Origin: an uncultured Roseobacter sp.
GTDB lineage: Bacteria > Pseudomonadota > Alphaproteobacteria > Rhodobacterales > Rhodobacteraceae
Reading direction: 5' to 3'
Length of the DNA: 64,000 nucleotides
Assembly (NCBI RefSeq): GCF_947496515.1
Contig: NZ_CANMDB010000011.1
Span: forward strand, 62,001-126,000
Below, piece after piece: positions 1-8,816 of the stretch (the stretch's first letter is position 1; every line of letters starts with the position of its first letter). The translations under genes were made by a program, and so were the position numbers. The notes below the pieces were generated by a model. That model saw only the letters and a list, made by a program, of their open reading frames with translations, was not told where the DNA came from and ran no database searches.

Positions 1-438
1 GTCATGCTGAAACATGAGGATTGGCCGGGGCTGACCAAGCTCAGCCGTGTACGGGCGGAGACCGGGACAGATGCGGTCCCGCGCCTGTCGATCCTGACCG
101 GCAATTCCGCGCTGTTCCTGCCGCAGGAGATGCAGCGCGGGGCGGATGGCGCCATGACCGGTTTTGCCTACCCGGAGATGCTCGTTCAGGTGGTCGCAAA
201 GCACAAGGCGGGCGATGTGGACGGGGCGGAAGATCTCTTTGATGCCTACCTGCCGCTGGTGCGCTACGAGCAGCAGCTGGGCCTCGGCCTCGCCATCCGC
301 AAGGAAACATTGCGCAGGCGCGGTGTGCTGGGCTCCGCCAAGGTGCGTGCACCGGGGCCTGCCATGACCGAGCTGGATCACGCAGAGCTGACCCGGCTGA
401 TCGCGCGGCTGGAAAAACGACTGAAGGAGCTGAGCTGA
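1..438 (+). CDS. DapA-family aldolase/lyase, C-terminal part (gene enters from the left)
   Basis: The reading frame is open from the first base, so the gene begins outside the window and only about 145 C-terminal residues are seen. The segment SILTGNSALFLPQEMQRGAD, then GAMTGFAYPEM and a charged helical tail, matches the C-terminal barrel strands and helices of the dihydrodipicolinate synthase/N-acetylneuraminate lyase superfamily. The Schiff-base lysine would lie upstream and cannot be checked. Its TGA overlaps the ATG of the hydantoinase by one base, so the two are translationally coupled. A DapA-type lyase next to a hydantoinase and racemase suggests catabolism of a cyclic amide or a 2-keto acid derivative rather than lysine synthesis. 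The exact substrate is unknown. Confidence 0.8.
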   Translation, partial: VMLKHEDWPGLTKLSRVRAETGTDAVPRLSILTGNSALFLPQEMQRGADGAMTGFAYPEMLVQVVAKHKAGDVDGAEDLFDAYLPLVRYEQQLGLGLAIRKETLRRRGVLGSAKVRAPGPAMTELDHAELTRLIARLEKRLKELS

Positions 439-1907
439 TGCAAGGCGAGAGCATATTTGACACCGTGATCACCGGCGGAACGGTCGTGACCGCATCCGAT
501 ACGTTCAACGCCGATATCGGTATCAGCGGCGGACAGATCACCGGGCTTGGCCTGGGATTGACCGGTCGCGACACCATCGACGCCACCGGCAAGCTTGTGC
601 TGCCCGGCGGCATCGAGGCGCATTGCCACATCGCACAGGAATCCGCGACAGGGGGGATGACGTCGGACGATTATCGCAGCGGGTCGATCTCCGCGGCTTT
701 CGGGGGGAACTCGTGTTTCGTGCCCTTCGCCGCACAGCATCGCGGGATGGGCGTGACGGAAACACTGGACCTTTATGACAGCCGCGCGGAGGGAAGCTCC
801 GTCATTGACTACGGCTATCATCTGATCGTCGCCGACCCAACCGAGAAGGTGCTGACCGAGGAGTTGCCCGCGGCCTTCGCGCGGGGGGTGACCTCCTTCA
901 AGGTCTTCATGACCTACGATTTGATGCGCGTGGATGATCGGCAGTTCCTCGACATTCTGACCGTGGCCAAAACCCACGGCGCGCTGACCATGGTGCACGC
1001 AGAAAACAACGGCATGATCTCCTGGATCTCCGACAGGCTGCTGGCCGCGGGCCACAGTGCGCCGCGCTACCATGCGCCCAGCCACCCGGCATTGGCCGAG
1101 GCGGAGGCGATCAACCGGGCGATTTCACTTGCGAAACTGGTGGATGCCGCCTTGCTGATCGTGCATGTTTCCACCCCCGAAGGCGCAGGGCTGGTCTCGG
1201 AGGCGCGCATGGCGGGGGCCAAGATCTTTGGCGAGACCTGCGCGCAATACCTGTTCCTGACCCGCGAGGATCTGGACCGTCCGGGGATGGAGGGTGCCAA
1301 GTTCATGTGCTCGCCCCCCTTGCGCGACGTGCCGACACAGGACGCGCTCTGGCGGCACCTGCAGGCCGGAACCTTCAGCGTCTTCTCCTCGGATCACGCG
1401 CCCTACCGCTTTGATGAGACGGGTAAATTGGCGAACGGGCCGGATGCCACATTCAAACAGATTGCCAATGGCATGCCGGGCATCGGGCTGCGCCTGCCGC
1501 TGTTGTTTTCCGAAGGTGTCGGCAAGGGGCGCATCACACTGCAGCAGTTCGCCGCCCTGTCATCGAGCAACGCGGCGCGTCTCTATGGTCTGGACCAAAA
1601 GGGCAGCATCGCCATCGGCATGGATGCGGATATCGCCATCTGGGACCCGGAGGAAACCCGCACGGTGACCGCCGAGGACCAGCACGACAACATGGACTAT
1701 ACGCCCTTTGAGGGGTGGCAGGTCACCGGCTGGCCGGTCACCGTGCTCACGCGCGGGCAACGGGTGATTGACGGTGGCAAGCTTCAGGTCGAGCCGGGAC
1801 ACGGGCGCTACGTGGCGCGCTCGCGGATTGATCTGACAGGTTATCCCGGCCACCGCGCGCCGGAGCTGGACCCGGCGACAAACTTCGGCGCGGAGATCGC
1901 GCCATGA
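438..1907 (+). CDS. hydantoinase / dihydropyrimidinase-type cyclic amidohydrolase
   Basis: 489 residues, the usual length for a D-hydantoinase or dihydropyrimidinase, which opens the ring of hydantoins or dihydropyrimidines. The binuclear metal centre is recognisable: H62 and H64 (AHCHI), carboxylated-lysine candidate K155 (TSFKVFM), H187 (MVHAEN), H243 (IVHVS) and D319 (SSDHAPY). The loop normally reading DxHxH is AHCH here. The gene starts on the ATG that overlaps the upstream stop and itself overlaps the racemase by 4 bp (ATGA), so it is the middle of an operon. The substrate (hydantoin, dihydrouracil, or an allantoin-like ring) cannot be decided from sequence alone. The neighbouring racemase favours a hydantoin-type substrate. 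Confidence 0.88.
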   Translation: MQGESIFDTVITGGTVVTASDTFNADIGISGGQITGLGLGLTGRDTIDATGKLVLPGGIEAHCHIAQESATGGMTSDDYRSGSISAAFGGNSCFVPFAAQHRGMGVTETLDLYDSRAEGSSVIDYGYHLIVADPTEKVLTEELPAAFARGVTSFKVFMTYDLMRVDDRQFLDILTVAKTHGALTMVHAENNGMISWISDRLLAAGHSAPRYHAPSHPALAEAEAINRAISLAKLVDAALLIVHVSTPEGAGLVSEARMAGAKIFGETCAQYLFLTREDLDRPGMEGAKFMCSPPLRDVPTQDALWRHLQAGTFSVFSSDHAPYRFDETGKLANGPDATFKQIANGMPGIGLRLPLLFSEGVGKGRITLQQFAALSSSNAARLYGLDQKGSIAIGMDADIAIWDPEETRTVTAEDQHDNMDYTPFEGWQVTGWPVTVLTRGQRVIDGGKLQVEPGHGRYVARSRIDLTGYPGHRAPELDPATNFGAEIAP

Positions 1908-2560
1908 GCGGACCCGTCGTCGTGATCAATCCAAATTCCAATCAGGCGGTGACGGATGGCCTGGCCACGGCGCTGGCGCCTTTCGATCTGCCCGGCGGGC
2001 CGGGGATCGAGTGTGTGACCCTGGCCGACGGGCCCTTCGGGATCGAGAGCCAGTTGCAGTCGGATCAGGTTGTCTTGCCGCTGGTGGCGCAGATGCGCGC
2101 GCGCGGCGATGCGGGCGCCTTTGTCATCGCATGCTATTCGGATCCCGGGATCGACGCCTGCCGGTCAGAGATCGCGGTGCCCGTTTTCGGCATTCAGGAA
2201 AGCGGGCTTCTGACGGCGATGGCGCGCGCGGACAGAATTGGGATCATCGGGATCTCTGCCGCGTCGGAACGGCGGCACCGGCTCTACATGCGGCGGATGG
2301 GGGTGAGCGCGCGCATTGCAGGCGAGCGGGCGCTCGATATGTCCGTGGATGAGACCGCGCGCGGAGAGGATACGTTCGACCGCCTTGTGGACGTCGGCAG
2401 CGGGTTGATGGTCGATGGCGCCGAGGCTCTGGTGCTGGGTTGTGCTGGCATGGCAGTGCACCGCGCGCCGCTGGAGAGCCGCTTGGGCGTTCCGGTGATC
2501 GACCCCACGCAGGCTGCGGTGGCGATGGCGCTTGGGTCCATTCTGGCCGCGGGGCTGTGA
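1904..2560 (+). CDS. Asp/Glu/hydantoin racemase family protein
   Basis: 218 residues, family length about 210-250. The N-terminal VVVINPNSNQAVTD motif is typical of hydantoin racemases, and the two cysteines of the two-base racemisation mechanism are present at C77 (VIACYSDPG) and C180 (LVLGCAGM). It starts inside the end of the hydantoinase gene (ATGA overlap). Together the two would racemise and open a 5-substituted hydantoin or a related ring. No N-carbamoyl-amino-acid amidohydrolase is seen here; it may lie left of the window. Hydantoin racemase is the best guess, but arylmalonate decarboxylase or maleate isomerase relatives share the fold. Confidence 0.82.
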   Translation: MSGPVVVINPNSNQAVTDGLATALAPFDLPGGPGIECVTLADGPFGIESQLQSDQVVLPLVAQMRARGDAGAFVIACYSDPGIDACRSEIAVPVFGIQESGLLTAMARADRIGIIGISAASERRHRLYMRRMGVSARIAGERALDMSVDETARGEDTFDRLVDVGSGLMVDGAEALVLGCAGMAVHRAPLESRLGVPVIDPTQAAVAMALGSILAAGL

Positions 2561-2578
2561 CCGGGGTATAGCTGAGGC

Positions 2579-3490
2579 ATGAAGGTTGCCCGCCGCAATG
2601 ATCTGTCCCTGCGTTTGCTGGAGGTGTTCGGGACGCTGATGCTGCATCACACGACGGTGCGCACGGCAGAAGAGCTTGGCATCTCGCAACCGTCTGTCTC
2701 AAGCGCCATCCAACAGCTGGAGCGGCAGCTGGGCTTTGCGCTTTTTGAACGCTCCAAAAAGCGGATGCTGCCGACGCCGGACGCGCTGAGCCTCTTTGAG
2801 GAAATCGAGCCGATGTTCGAACAGCTGCGCCGGGTGGAGAGCCGGGTGCGCGATTTGCGCGGTGGCTCGGTGGGCAAGCTGCGGCTGATGGCGACGCCAC
2901 CGCTGGGCCATTCGGTGGTGCCGGGTGCCCTGCTGTCCTTTCTGGAGGACCGGGCCGATGTGACGGTGCAGTACGATGTCCGCCGGATGGAGAACGTGAT
3001 CGAGGCCGTGGCGACGGGCACGGCTGACATCGGTCTTTGCCTCGGGCTGGACAGTCACCCGGGCGTGAGTGTGGAGAAGATGCGCACCGACAGGATGGTG
3101 GCGCTGATGCGCATGGATCATCCGCTGGCAAGCCTGAGCGTGGTCACCCCGGCGGATGTAGTAGAGAACGGGTTCATCGGGCTCGACCGGGCGTCGCGGC
3201 TTGGGTTCCTGATGCAGAGCGCCTTTGACAGCGCTGGCGTTGCCTATACGCCGCGGGTCGAGGTGCGCTATTGCCACACTGCGGCGGTGCTGGCGCAGTC
3301 AGGCAGTGATGTGGCCATCGTGGATAGGTATACGGCGAGCTTTCTGCCGAACATGGAACTGGCAGTGCGCGCTTTTGATCCGGCGATCACCGTATCGGCC
3401 TGCTTGCTGACGCGACCGGGAAGGCCATTATCCCGCCTCGCGGCCGACTTTCGGCAGTGCTTTATCCTCGTGATGACGCAGCAGCGGTAA
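2579..3490 (+). CDS. LysR-type transcriptional regulator
   Basis: 303 residues with an N-terminal winged helix-turn-helix (about residues 8-65, containing RTAEELGISQPSVSSAIQQL) and a periplasmic-binding-like effector domain. It follows the racemase by 18 bp on the same strand, so it probably belongs to the hydantoin-type operon and controls it, unlike the usual divergent LysR arrangement. Effector unknown. The ATG at 2579 is followed directly by a typical LysR N-terminus. A weak GAGG precedes it. Confidence 0.9.
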   Translation: MKVARRNDLSLRLLEVFGTLMLHHTTVRTAEELGISQPSVSSAIQQLERQLGFALFERSKKRMLPTPDALSLFEEIEPMFEQLRRVESRVRDLRGGSVGKLRLMATPPLGHSVVPGALLSFLEDRADVTVQYDVRRMENVIEAVATGTADIGLCLGLDSHPGVSVEKMRTDRMVALMRMDHPLASLSVVTPADVVENGFIGLDRASRLGFLMQSAFDSAGVAYTPRVEVRYCHTAAVLAQSGSDVAIVDRYTASFLPNMELAVRAFDPAITVSACLLTRPGRPLSRLAADFRQCFILVMTQQR

Positions 3491-3951
3491 TGGTTCGCGT
3501 TATACTTTAAGTTAAGCTTTCAAGTATTTGATAAGTTTGTATTTATTCAAATATAGTGATCAACCCGCTACGCAGATCTTGATTAGTTGTTTTGACGCAG
3601 ATCGCAGAACGACTGCCCCTTTGAAAGCCGACGATGGCCGACAGTTAGGCCCGGATCCCGTTGAAAGTCCGTAAACCGGGCGTACGGTGCCAGTGGTTTT
3701 GGACCCTTCGGTGCCCAAAACGGCGAGAACCTGTCCGCGACTGTTGACCCAAGGCCAACCTGCCGGTCCCAAGGCGGCAGAGCGCGACAGGTCTCTGACC
3801 CAAAACCGGTGCAGGGTCACCGGCCACTCATTACTTCCGAAGCTTCGGAGCCCTTCTGTAGGTGATTATTCCCTGCGATCCGATTAACTCGGGTGCAGAT
3901 TAGGGTGACCGTTCGTGAGGTATCGCTGGCTAATCCCCTGACCGCCGCCGC
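3491..3951. other. intergenic region, no gene found (461 bp)
   Basis: Bases 3497-3560 are strikingly AT-rich for this window. From about 3600 to 3830 the composition is GC-rich with several short repeats of CCCAA/TTGGG type (3714, 3748, 3770, 3797), including CTCTGACCCAAA, which recurs near 30658 in another intergenic gap. An 86-codon minus-strand frame (3560-3820) shows no recognisable protein features and is not called. The gap lies between the LysR gene (+) and the KAS III gene (-), which converge here, so terminators are expected. No clean stem plus T-tract was found. Confidence 0.6.
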
Positions 3952-5076
3952 TTAGCCTTTGCGCTCCACCAGAACGGAGCCGACCGAATAGCCCGCCCCG
4001 AATGAGCAGATGAGCCCTTTGTCTCCGGGTGCCAGATCATTGGAATACTTGGAAAAAGCGATGATGGATCCGGCAGAGGACGTATTGGCATAGTCCTGGA
4101 GGATGTTGGGTTGTTCGGCGGGTTCCGGCGTCCGCCCGAGCACCTTGCGACCGATAAAATCGTTCATAGTCTTGTTGGCCTGGTGCAGCCACAGCCGCTT
4201 GAGATCGTCGGCGCCGACCCCCTCATCCGCCATATGCGCGGCGATGTGTGCACTGACCATCGGCAGCACTTCCTTGAAGACCTTGCGGCCATTCTGCATG
4301 AACTGCATGTCGCGTCGGTCGGCCATTCCTGCGGGCCTGGTCCGCCTCAGAAAGCCGTTGTTGTTGCGGATATTATTGGAAAAGACCGTGGCGCAGCGGG
4401 TTGATTTCACTTGGAAATAGCTGCTGGCTGCGTCTTCTTCCCGCTCCAGCAGAACGGCTGTCGCGACGTCACCGAAAATGAAATGGCAATCGCGGTCGCG
4501 CCACTCCAGATGGGCCGAGCAAATCTCGGGGTTGATGACAAGCGCCTTGCGGACACTTCCGGACCGGATCATATCGCTGGCTGCCTGGATCCCGAAGGTC
4601 GCAGAGGAGCAGGCGACATTCATATCGAACGCGAAGCCATTGATCCCCAAGAGATCTTGCATCTCAACGGCGATAGCGGGATAGGCGCGCTCCATATTGG
4701 AGGCAGCGCAGATCACCAGATCAATCTCATCCACATTTCGTTGAGCATTTTCAAGTGCTTGCCGGGCGGCTTTCACACTGATCTCGGCCATAAGCGACGG
4801 CTCGTCATCTTTCCGTTGAGCAAAACGGGGGTGCATGACCTTTGGGTCTAGTATCCCTGTCTTATCAATCACATAGCGCTGTTCGATCCCGGAGGATTTG
4901 AGAATGAACTCTTCGGAGGAATACGCTTTCGCTTCCAGAGTACCTGAGGCGATTTCATCAGCGTTTTCAGCGTTGTAAAGATCGACATAGTTGTTGAAAG
5001 CCTTGACCAGCTCGGCATTCGTGATGGTCTCGGAGGGCGTGAAGACGCCGCTTCCTGTGATGGCTGGGGTGTGCAT
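3952..5076 (-). CDS. beta-ketoacyl-ACP synthase III-like condensing enzyme
   Basis: 374 residues, about 50 longer than housekeeping FabH. The thiolase-fold triad is complete: C156 (NVACSSATFG), H298 (WLHQANKTM) and N331 (DYANTSSAG), so a decarboxylating Claisen condensation is likely. The extra length lies mostly in an N-terminal insert (about residues 30-95). Such long FabH relatives occur as second copies in proteobacteria and may use unusual acyl primers. The housekeeping fabA-fabB-fabI genes are far away at the right end. The gene is single, with 181 bp upstream that contains an array of 11-bp repeats (5163-5217), a possible control region. A Crp/Fnr-type regulator gene is its upstream neighbour on the same strand. 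Confidence 0.88.
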   Translation of the reverse strand: MHTPAITGSGVFTPSETITNAELVKAFNNYVDLYNAENADEIASGTLEAKAYSSEEFILKSSGIEQRYVIDKTGILDPKVMHPRFAQRKDDEPSLMAEISVKAARQALENAQRNVDEIDLVICAASNMERAYPAIAVEMQDLLGINGFAFDMNVACSSATFGIQAASDMIRSGSVRKALVINPEICSAHLEWRDRDCHFIFGDVATAVLLEREEDAASSYFQVKSTRCATVFSNNIRNNNGFLRRTRPAGMADRRDMQFMQNGRKVFKEVLPMVSAHIAAHMADEGVGADDLKRLWLHQANKTMNDFIGRKVLGRTPEPAEQPNILQDYANTSSAGSIIAFSKYSNDLAPGDKGLICSFGAGYSVGSVLVERKG

Positions 5077-5162
5077 TGATGCTCTCCGGGCAATTGCCTG
5101 ATTTGGCCGGTATCCACCTGTCAGGTCAAGCGCCGCGACGCAATGACTTCGGCGCTGTGACC

Positions 5163-5217
5163 CTGCGGTACAGCGTCGGTATCACGTCGGTACAGCGTCG
5201 GTATCACGTCGGTGCGT
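5163..5217. repeat. array of five 11-bp units (CGTCGGTANNN)
   Basis: Units run at exact 11-bp spacing: a degenerate CTGCGGTACAG (5163-5173), CGTCGGTATCA (5174-5184), CGTCGGTACAG (5185-5195), CGTCGGTATCA (5196-5206) and CGTCGGTGCGT (5207-5217). The same data read as a perfect 22-bp tandem duplication at 5167-5210. The array lies upstream of the KAS III gene, about 90 bp from its start. A related array in reverse orientation is at 51969-52012. Confidence 0.9.
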
Positions 5218-5257
5218 GGCGCTCTGTCTGGCAAGGTTTGGGTAAGACATCCCCTGC

Positions 5258-5986
5258 TCAGATCAGGGGACGCCTGCGATGTCCTTCAAGCTCGATCTGT
5301 GCCACATCGGCCAGCGCCTGCAGATCGTGGATGTGCAAGGATCCGTCAGACAAGGTGAGCAGTTGCCGCTGCCGAAGCCGGGCGATTGTCTTGTTGGTAT
5401 GCACCAGCGACAGGCCAAGCGCATCTGCGATGTCCTGCTGTTTGAAGGGGAAGGGCACGGCGCCATTCTGTTGCATGTTGAGTTCGTCGGCTCTCTGGAA
5501 CAGGCGCACCATGGCCCACGCCATCGAGGACAAGGCATCGCGCTGTCCGACTGTTGTGAGCGACTCGCCCAGAAAATGCTCTTCGGTGGCGGCGAGCCAC
5601 GTGATGTCGAACGCCCGCGCGGTCGAGCTTTTGAAGAAGTCGAAAAAATCGCTGCGGTCAAAAACACACAGGGTCATGCGGGTCGTGGCCTCGACCGAAT
5701 GACCCATCTCGCCCAGCATACCGGCCTGAAGCCCGATGAAATCGCCCGGGAAGATGAAGTTGATCACCTGCCGCTGACCGTCCGGCAGCGTCTTGTATCT
5801 CAGCCCCATGCCCCGCAACGCGGTGTAGAGTTGCGGTGCGTTGGAGCCTTCCATAAGTATGGGCGTGCCAGGATCAACAGACAGCTCGCCTGATTTGAAG
5901 CGCGCTGTTTTTTTCAATTCGTCCTGCGTCATGTCGTCAAAAATCGACTGGCTGCGCAGCGGACAAGCCTTGCAGTCGGTGGTCAT
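5258..5986 (-). CDS. Crp/Fnr-family transcriptional regulator
   Basis: 242 residues: a cyclic-nucleotide-binding-like beta barrel (about residues 15-130) and a C-terminal Crp helix-turn-helix (about 165-225, with QQDIADALGLSLVHTNKTIA). The N-terminus has only two cysteines (C5 and C8, DCKACPL). The four-cysteine set of true FNR is not visible, so an oxygen-labile 4Fe-4S cluster is doubtful. A two-cysteine or redox-insensitive role is an alternative. It is divergent from the small gene at 6026 with only about 40 bp between them. Targets unknown. Confidence 0.88.
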   Translation of the reverse strand: MTTDCKACPLRSQSIFDDMTQDELKKTARFKSGELSVDPGTPILMEGSNAPQLYTALRGMGLRYKTLPDGQRQVINFIFPGDFIGLQAGMLGEMGHSVEATTRMTLCVFDRSDFFDFFKSSTARAFDITWLAATEEHFLGESLTTVGQRDALSSMAWAMVRLFQRADELNMQQNGAVPFPFKQQDIADALGLSLVHTNKTIARLRQRQLLTLSDGSLHIHDLQALADVAQIELEGHRRRPLI

Positions 5987-6025
5987 GTAAATCTCCCGGC
6001 TATGTCATAGTTTAATGCAAAAACC

Positions 6026-6445
6026 GTGAAAGGGTTCCATAAGAGGTTTTGGCAATCAGGAAAAACCGCGTTGGACGACCCGCTTTCGGTTGGTATTGTT
6101 GTAAAGGACCCGCTGATATCCCAGGATATTGCCGGGATCTTCGGGTTCTGGCAGGCCGGCTCGATCTGCCGCATCTATGAAACGGTGGCTGAGGCGCGGG
6201 CGGTTCCTGCCACCTCCTTTGATCCGGAGCTGGTCTTTGTTGCTGCGCAAGGCGGTGTGCTGGAACTGTCGCCGGCAGATTTCGACTGGCTTGAGGCCCG
6301 CAATGTGATCACGCTTGATCTGCGTGAGACCGGGCAGTTCAGTCATTGGCAGCATCTCAGCCGTCCGTTTGCTGAGGCGCAGGTGATCCAGGCGGCCTAT
6401 GAGTTATTGCGTCTGAACGCTGGTGACAGGGCACAGACCGGTTAG
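6026..6445 (+). CDS. hypothetical protein
   Basis: 139 residues if GTG at 6026 is used. A TTG at 6071 has a better-placed AGG about 10 bp upstream and would give 124 residues beginning LDDPLSVGIVVKDPL. No signal peptide or membrane segment. The stretch SVGIVVKDPLISQDIAGIF followed by an acidic and hydrophobic alternation loosely resembles the start of a response-regulator receiver fold, but no phosphoacceptor pattern can be confirmed. It is divergent from the Crp-type gene. Function not recognised. Confidence 0.6.
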   Translation: MKGFHKRFWQSGKTALDDPLSVGIVVKDPLISQDIAGIFGFWQAGSICRIYETVAEARAVPATSFDPELVFVAAQGGVLELSPADFDWLEARNVITLDLRETGQFSHWQHLSRPFAEAQVIQAAYELLRLNAGDRAQTG

Positions 6446-6582
6446 CCCCTGGGCGTCTGTCGATCCAAAACAGTTCAATTTGGCGATATTGATCCGCAGG
6501 CATTCACCACTCCTTAGAAACGGGTGCGCTACACCCCAAGGACGTTTGTCCGGAGGGGTTTCTGTCGATTTTACGTGCGATA

Positions 6583-8481
6583 GTGTTCGGTGTGTTCGCC
6601 ATTGGGGCGATCTGGAGCGCCACCACCTACGGTGTTGAAAGCGCCGTGGACCGTGCGGTCACGCGCGACGCGCTCGAAGATGCGCAGCTTTGGGGCAGCC
6701 ATATCGCGCAACGTGTGCCTGATCTGGAAAATCTGATCGAAACCGGCAGGCCTGATACAGCGCAGCTGGAAGCGATGGCCGAGATGCGGGCCGTCGGAAA
6801 CATCTTTCGGTTCAAATTGTTTTCGCCCGACGGTCGGTTGGCCTTCACGTCCGATGATATGTTCCGTGCCAGATATACCGGCGTGGCGGAGGTGGCCGAT
6901 CCCGCGGCGCTGCTGGTTGCAGCGACGGGCGATGCCAACGTCAAGATCTTTCGGGGGTCCGGCGGCGGTGGTCTGTTTGACCATTATGCGCAGGTGCTGA
7001 TCCCCTTGCTTGACGCGGAAGGAAGCCAACGGGCGATTGTCGCGGTCTATGTGGACCAGACCCAGACCAGCGCGTATTTCGAGGAAAGTTTCAGCGCCTT
7101 CGGCATGATGGTGTCGGTCTTTTGCATGTTGATCTTTGTGGTGCCGAGCCTGGCCTTTTATCTGCAACGGATCATCGCGCAGCGCTCCCGGCGGGATGCG
7201 GAGTTTCTGGCACGGTTCGATCCGCTCACCGGGCTGCTGAACCGACGTGAATTTACCAAGCAAGTGAGCGAGGTGATGGCCGAGGGTCGGCTGACCTGTC
7301 TGGGCTATCTCGATATTGATCACTTCAAATCCATCAATGACACGCGCGGGCATGCGGTCGGGGACGATTATCTGGCGCATGTTGCAGAGAGGATCCGTGC
7401 GGCCTGCGGGCCCGGGGATCTGGTGGCGCGGTTTGGCGGCGATGAGTTCGTCATCGGGTTTCGCGCGACGGAAAAGGACGGGGTGATCGAGCGGATCCGC
7501 GATATCTTGAAATCCTGTGCGCAGGATGTGCAAGTGCAGGACGTGCGGATCAGCGCATCGGTCAGCATCGGTTTGGCGGATGTCGCACCGGGAGATACGC
7601 TCGATGCCACGCTGAAAAAGGCGGATGCGGCGCTCTATCACGCCAAGGCCGCGGGGCGGAACGATTTTGCGTTTTACGGCAATGAGATGGGTGAGCAGCT
7701 TCGCAAGAGGCGCGCGCTGGAGGACAGGCTGCGCGAGGCCGTGCAAAGCGAGCATTTCGATATTCATTACCAGCCGTTGGTCTGCGGAAAGAGCCATGCG
7801 CTGATCGGGCACGAAGCTTTGCTGCGCCTGTCGGATCAAGATGGCCATCCGATCCCGCCGTCAGAGTTCATCCCCATGGCGGAGGAACTGGGACTGATCG
7901 AAGAGATCGGCAACTGGACCTTGCGCACGGCGATGCAGCAGATGGCGACGCTTGGTCAGCAGACGATGCTGGCGATCAACCTCTCCACGGTGCAGTTCGA
8001 GAGCGGCGAGCTTGTGAACACGGTGCGGGAAGCGTTGTCGGAGACGGGATTTCCGGCCCGGCTGCTGGAGTTGGAGATCACCGAGTCGCTGTTGCTGGAT
8101 GACAGTACCTTTGTCGAGATGCAGATCGACGCGCTCAAGGAAATGGGTGTTACGATTGCGATGGATGACTTTGGCACCGGGTTCTCCAGCCTCAGCTACC
8201 TGTGGAAATACGGCTTTGACCGGTTGAAGATTGACCGGTCCTTTGTGGCTGCGCTGGATGAAAACCCCAAACGGTCCCGGGAGATCATCGAATCGGTGGT
8301 GATGCTGGGCGCGAAGCTGAATATGAAAGTGACGGCGGAAGGGGTGGAGACGCCCGAGCAGTCAGCGCTCCTGTCGTCGCTGGGGTGCGATGTGCTTCAG
8401 GGCTACCTCTATGGCAGGCCCTCAGCGTTGGCTATGACCGAACCTGGTAAGTTAGACGATGCGGATCGCGATGCGGGCTGA
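6583..8481 (+). CDS. membrane GGDEF-EAL cyclic-di-GMP enzyme
   Basis: About 632 residues. An N-terminal membrane helix (FGVFAIGAIWSATTYG), a roughly 155-residue periplasmic sensor and a second helix (about 173-194, MVSVFCMLIFVVPSLAFYL) lead to a GGDEF domain with intact GGDEF at 285-289. The RxxD inhibitory site is absent (GPGD in its place). The EAL domain has EALLR (about 411), EITES, DDFGTGFSS and KIDRSF, so phosphodiesterase residues are present. Both activities are possible. Start is uncertain: the frame is open upstream, and a strong GGAGGGG at 6552-6558 is better spaced for CTG at 6562 (adding LSILRAI to the first helix) than for GTG at 6583. Monocistronic; ligand unknown. Confidence 0.92.
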   Translation: MFGVFAIGAIWSATTYGVESAVDRAVTRDALEDAQLWGSHIAQRVPDLENLIETGRPDTAQLEAMAEMRAVGNIFRFKLFSPDGRLAFTSDDMFRARYTGVAEVADPAALLVAATGDANVKIFRGSGGGGLFDHYAQVLIPLLDAEGSQRAIVAVYVDQTQTSAYFEESFSAFGMMVSVFCMLIFVVPSLAFYLQRIIAQRSRRDAEFLARFDPLTGLLNRREFTKQVSEVMAEGRLTCLGYLDIDHFKSINDTRGHAVGDDYLAHVAERIRAACGPGDLVARFGGDEFVIGFRATEKDGVIERIRDILKSCAQDVQVQDVRISASVSIGLADVAPGDTLDATLKKADAALYHAKAAGRNDFAFYGNEMGEQLRKRRALEDRLREAVQSEHFDIHYQPLVCGKSHALIGHEALLRLSDQDGHPIPPSEFIPMAEELGLIEEIGNWTLRTAMQQMATLGQQTMLAINLSTVQFESGELVNTVREALSETGFPARLLELEITESLLLDDSTFVEMQIDALKEMGVTIAMDDFGTGFSSLSYLWKYGFDRLKIDRSFVAALDENPKRSREIIESVVMLGAKLNMKVTAEGVETPEQSALLSSLGCDVLQGYLYGRPSALAMTEPGKLDDADRDAG

Positions 8482-8816
8482 TGGGCACATGATCTCCCCG
8501 CGCGCCTGTCACACGCCGGCGACGGGTTTTGCCAGGATCCACATTGGGTCGCGCTGACCCCGGCACTTCAGCTTTGTGACCTTCGTTTTGCTGAGCGGAG
8601 ATAGGGCGAGGCATCGTGCTGGTGACCGCTGGCTGGGTGCGATAGGCCCCGAAGCAAGCCGCGGGTTGATGCAGGACGGGCGTGAGGCTCCAAGCCATTG
8701 ACACCCGGGACGGAAATGGGTCAACGCGCGCGTCGGGACGGTATCGTCTTGTCACCAGATGTCTCGCCCGACAGGATGCCCTGAGCGCTCTGTAGAACCT
8801 GCGCGAAAGGCCAGAA
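8482..8816. other. intergenic region, no gene found (335 bp)
   Basis: Lies between the GGDEF-EAL gene and the oxidoreductase gene, both on +. Minus-strand frames of 70-107 codons occur here but show no start signal, domain or neighbour support. No terminator with a T-tract was seen. Confidence 0.55.

Noticed and set aside
5163-5217. CRISPR array
   Set aside because: Units are 11 bp with no spacers and no cas genes nearby, so it is reported as a short tandem array.
8432-8755. 107-codon - strand frame
   Set aside because: Overlaps the end of the GGDEF-EAL gene; no start signal or domain.
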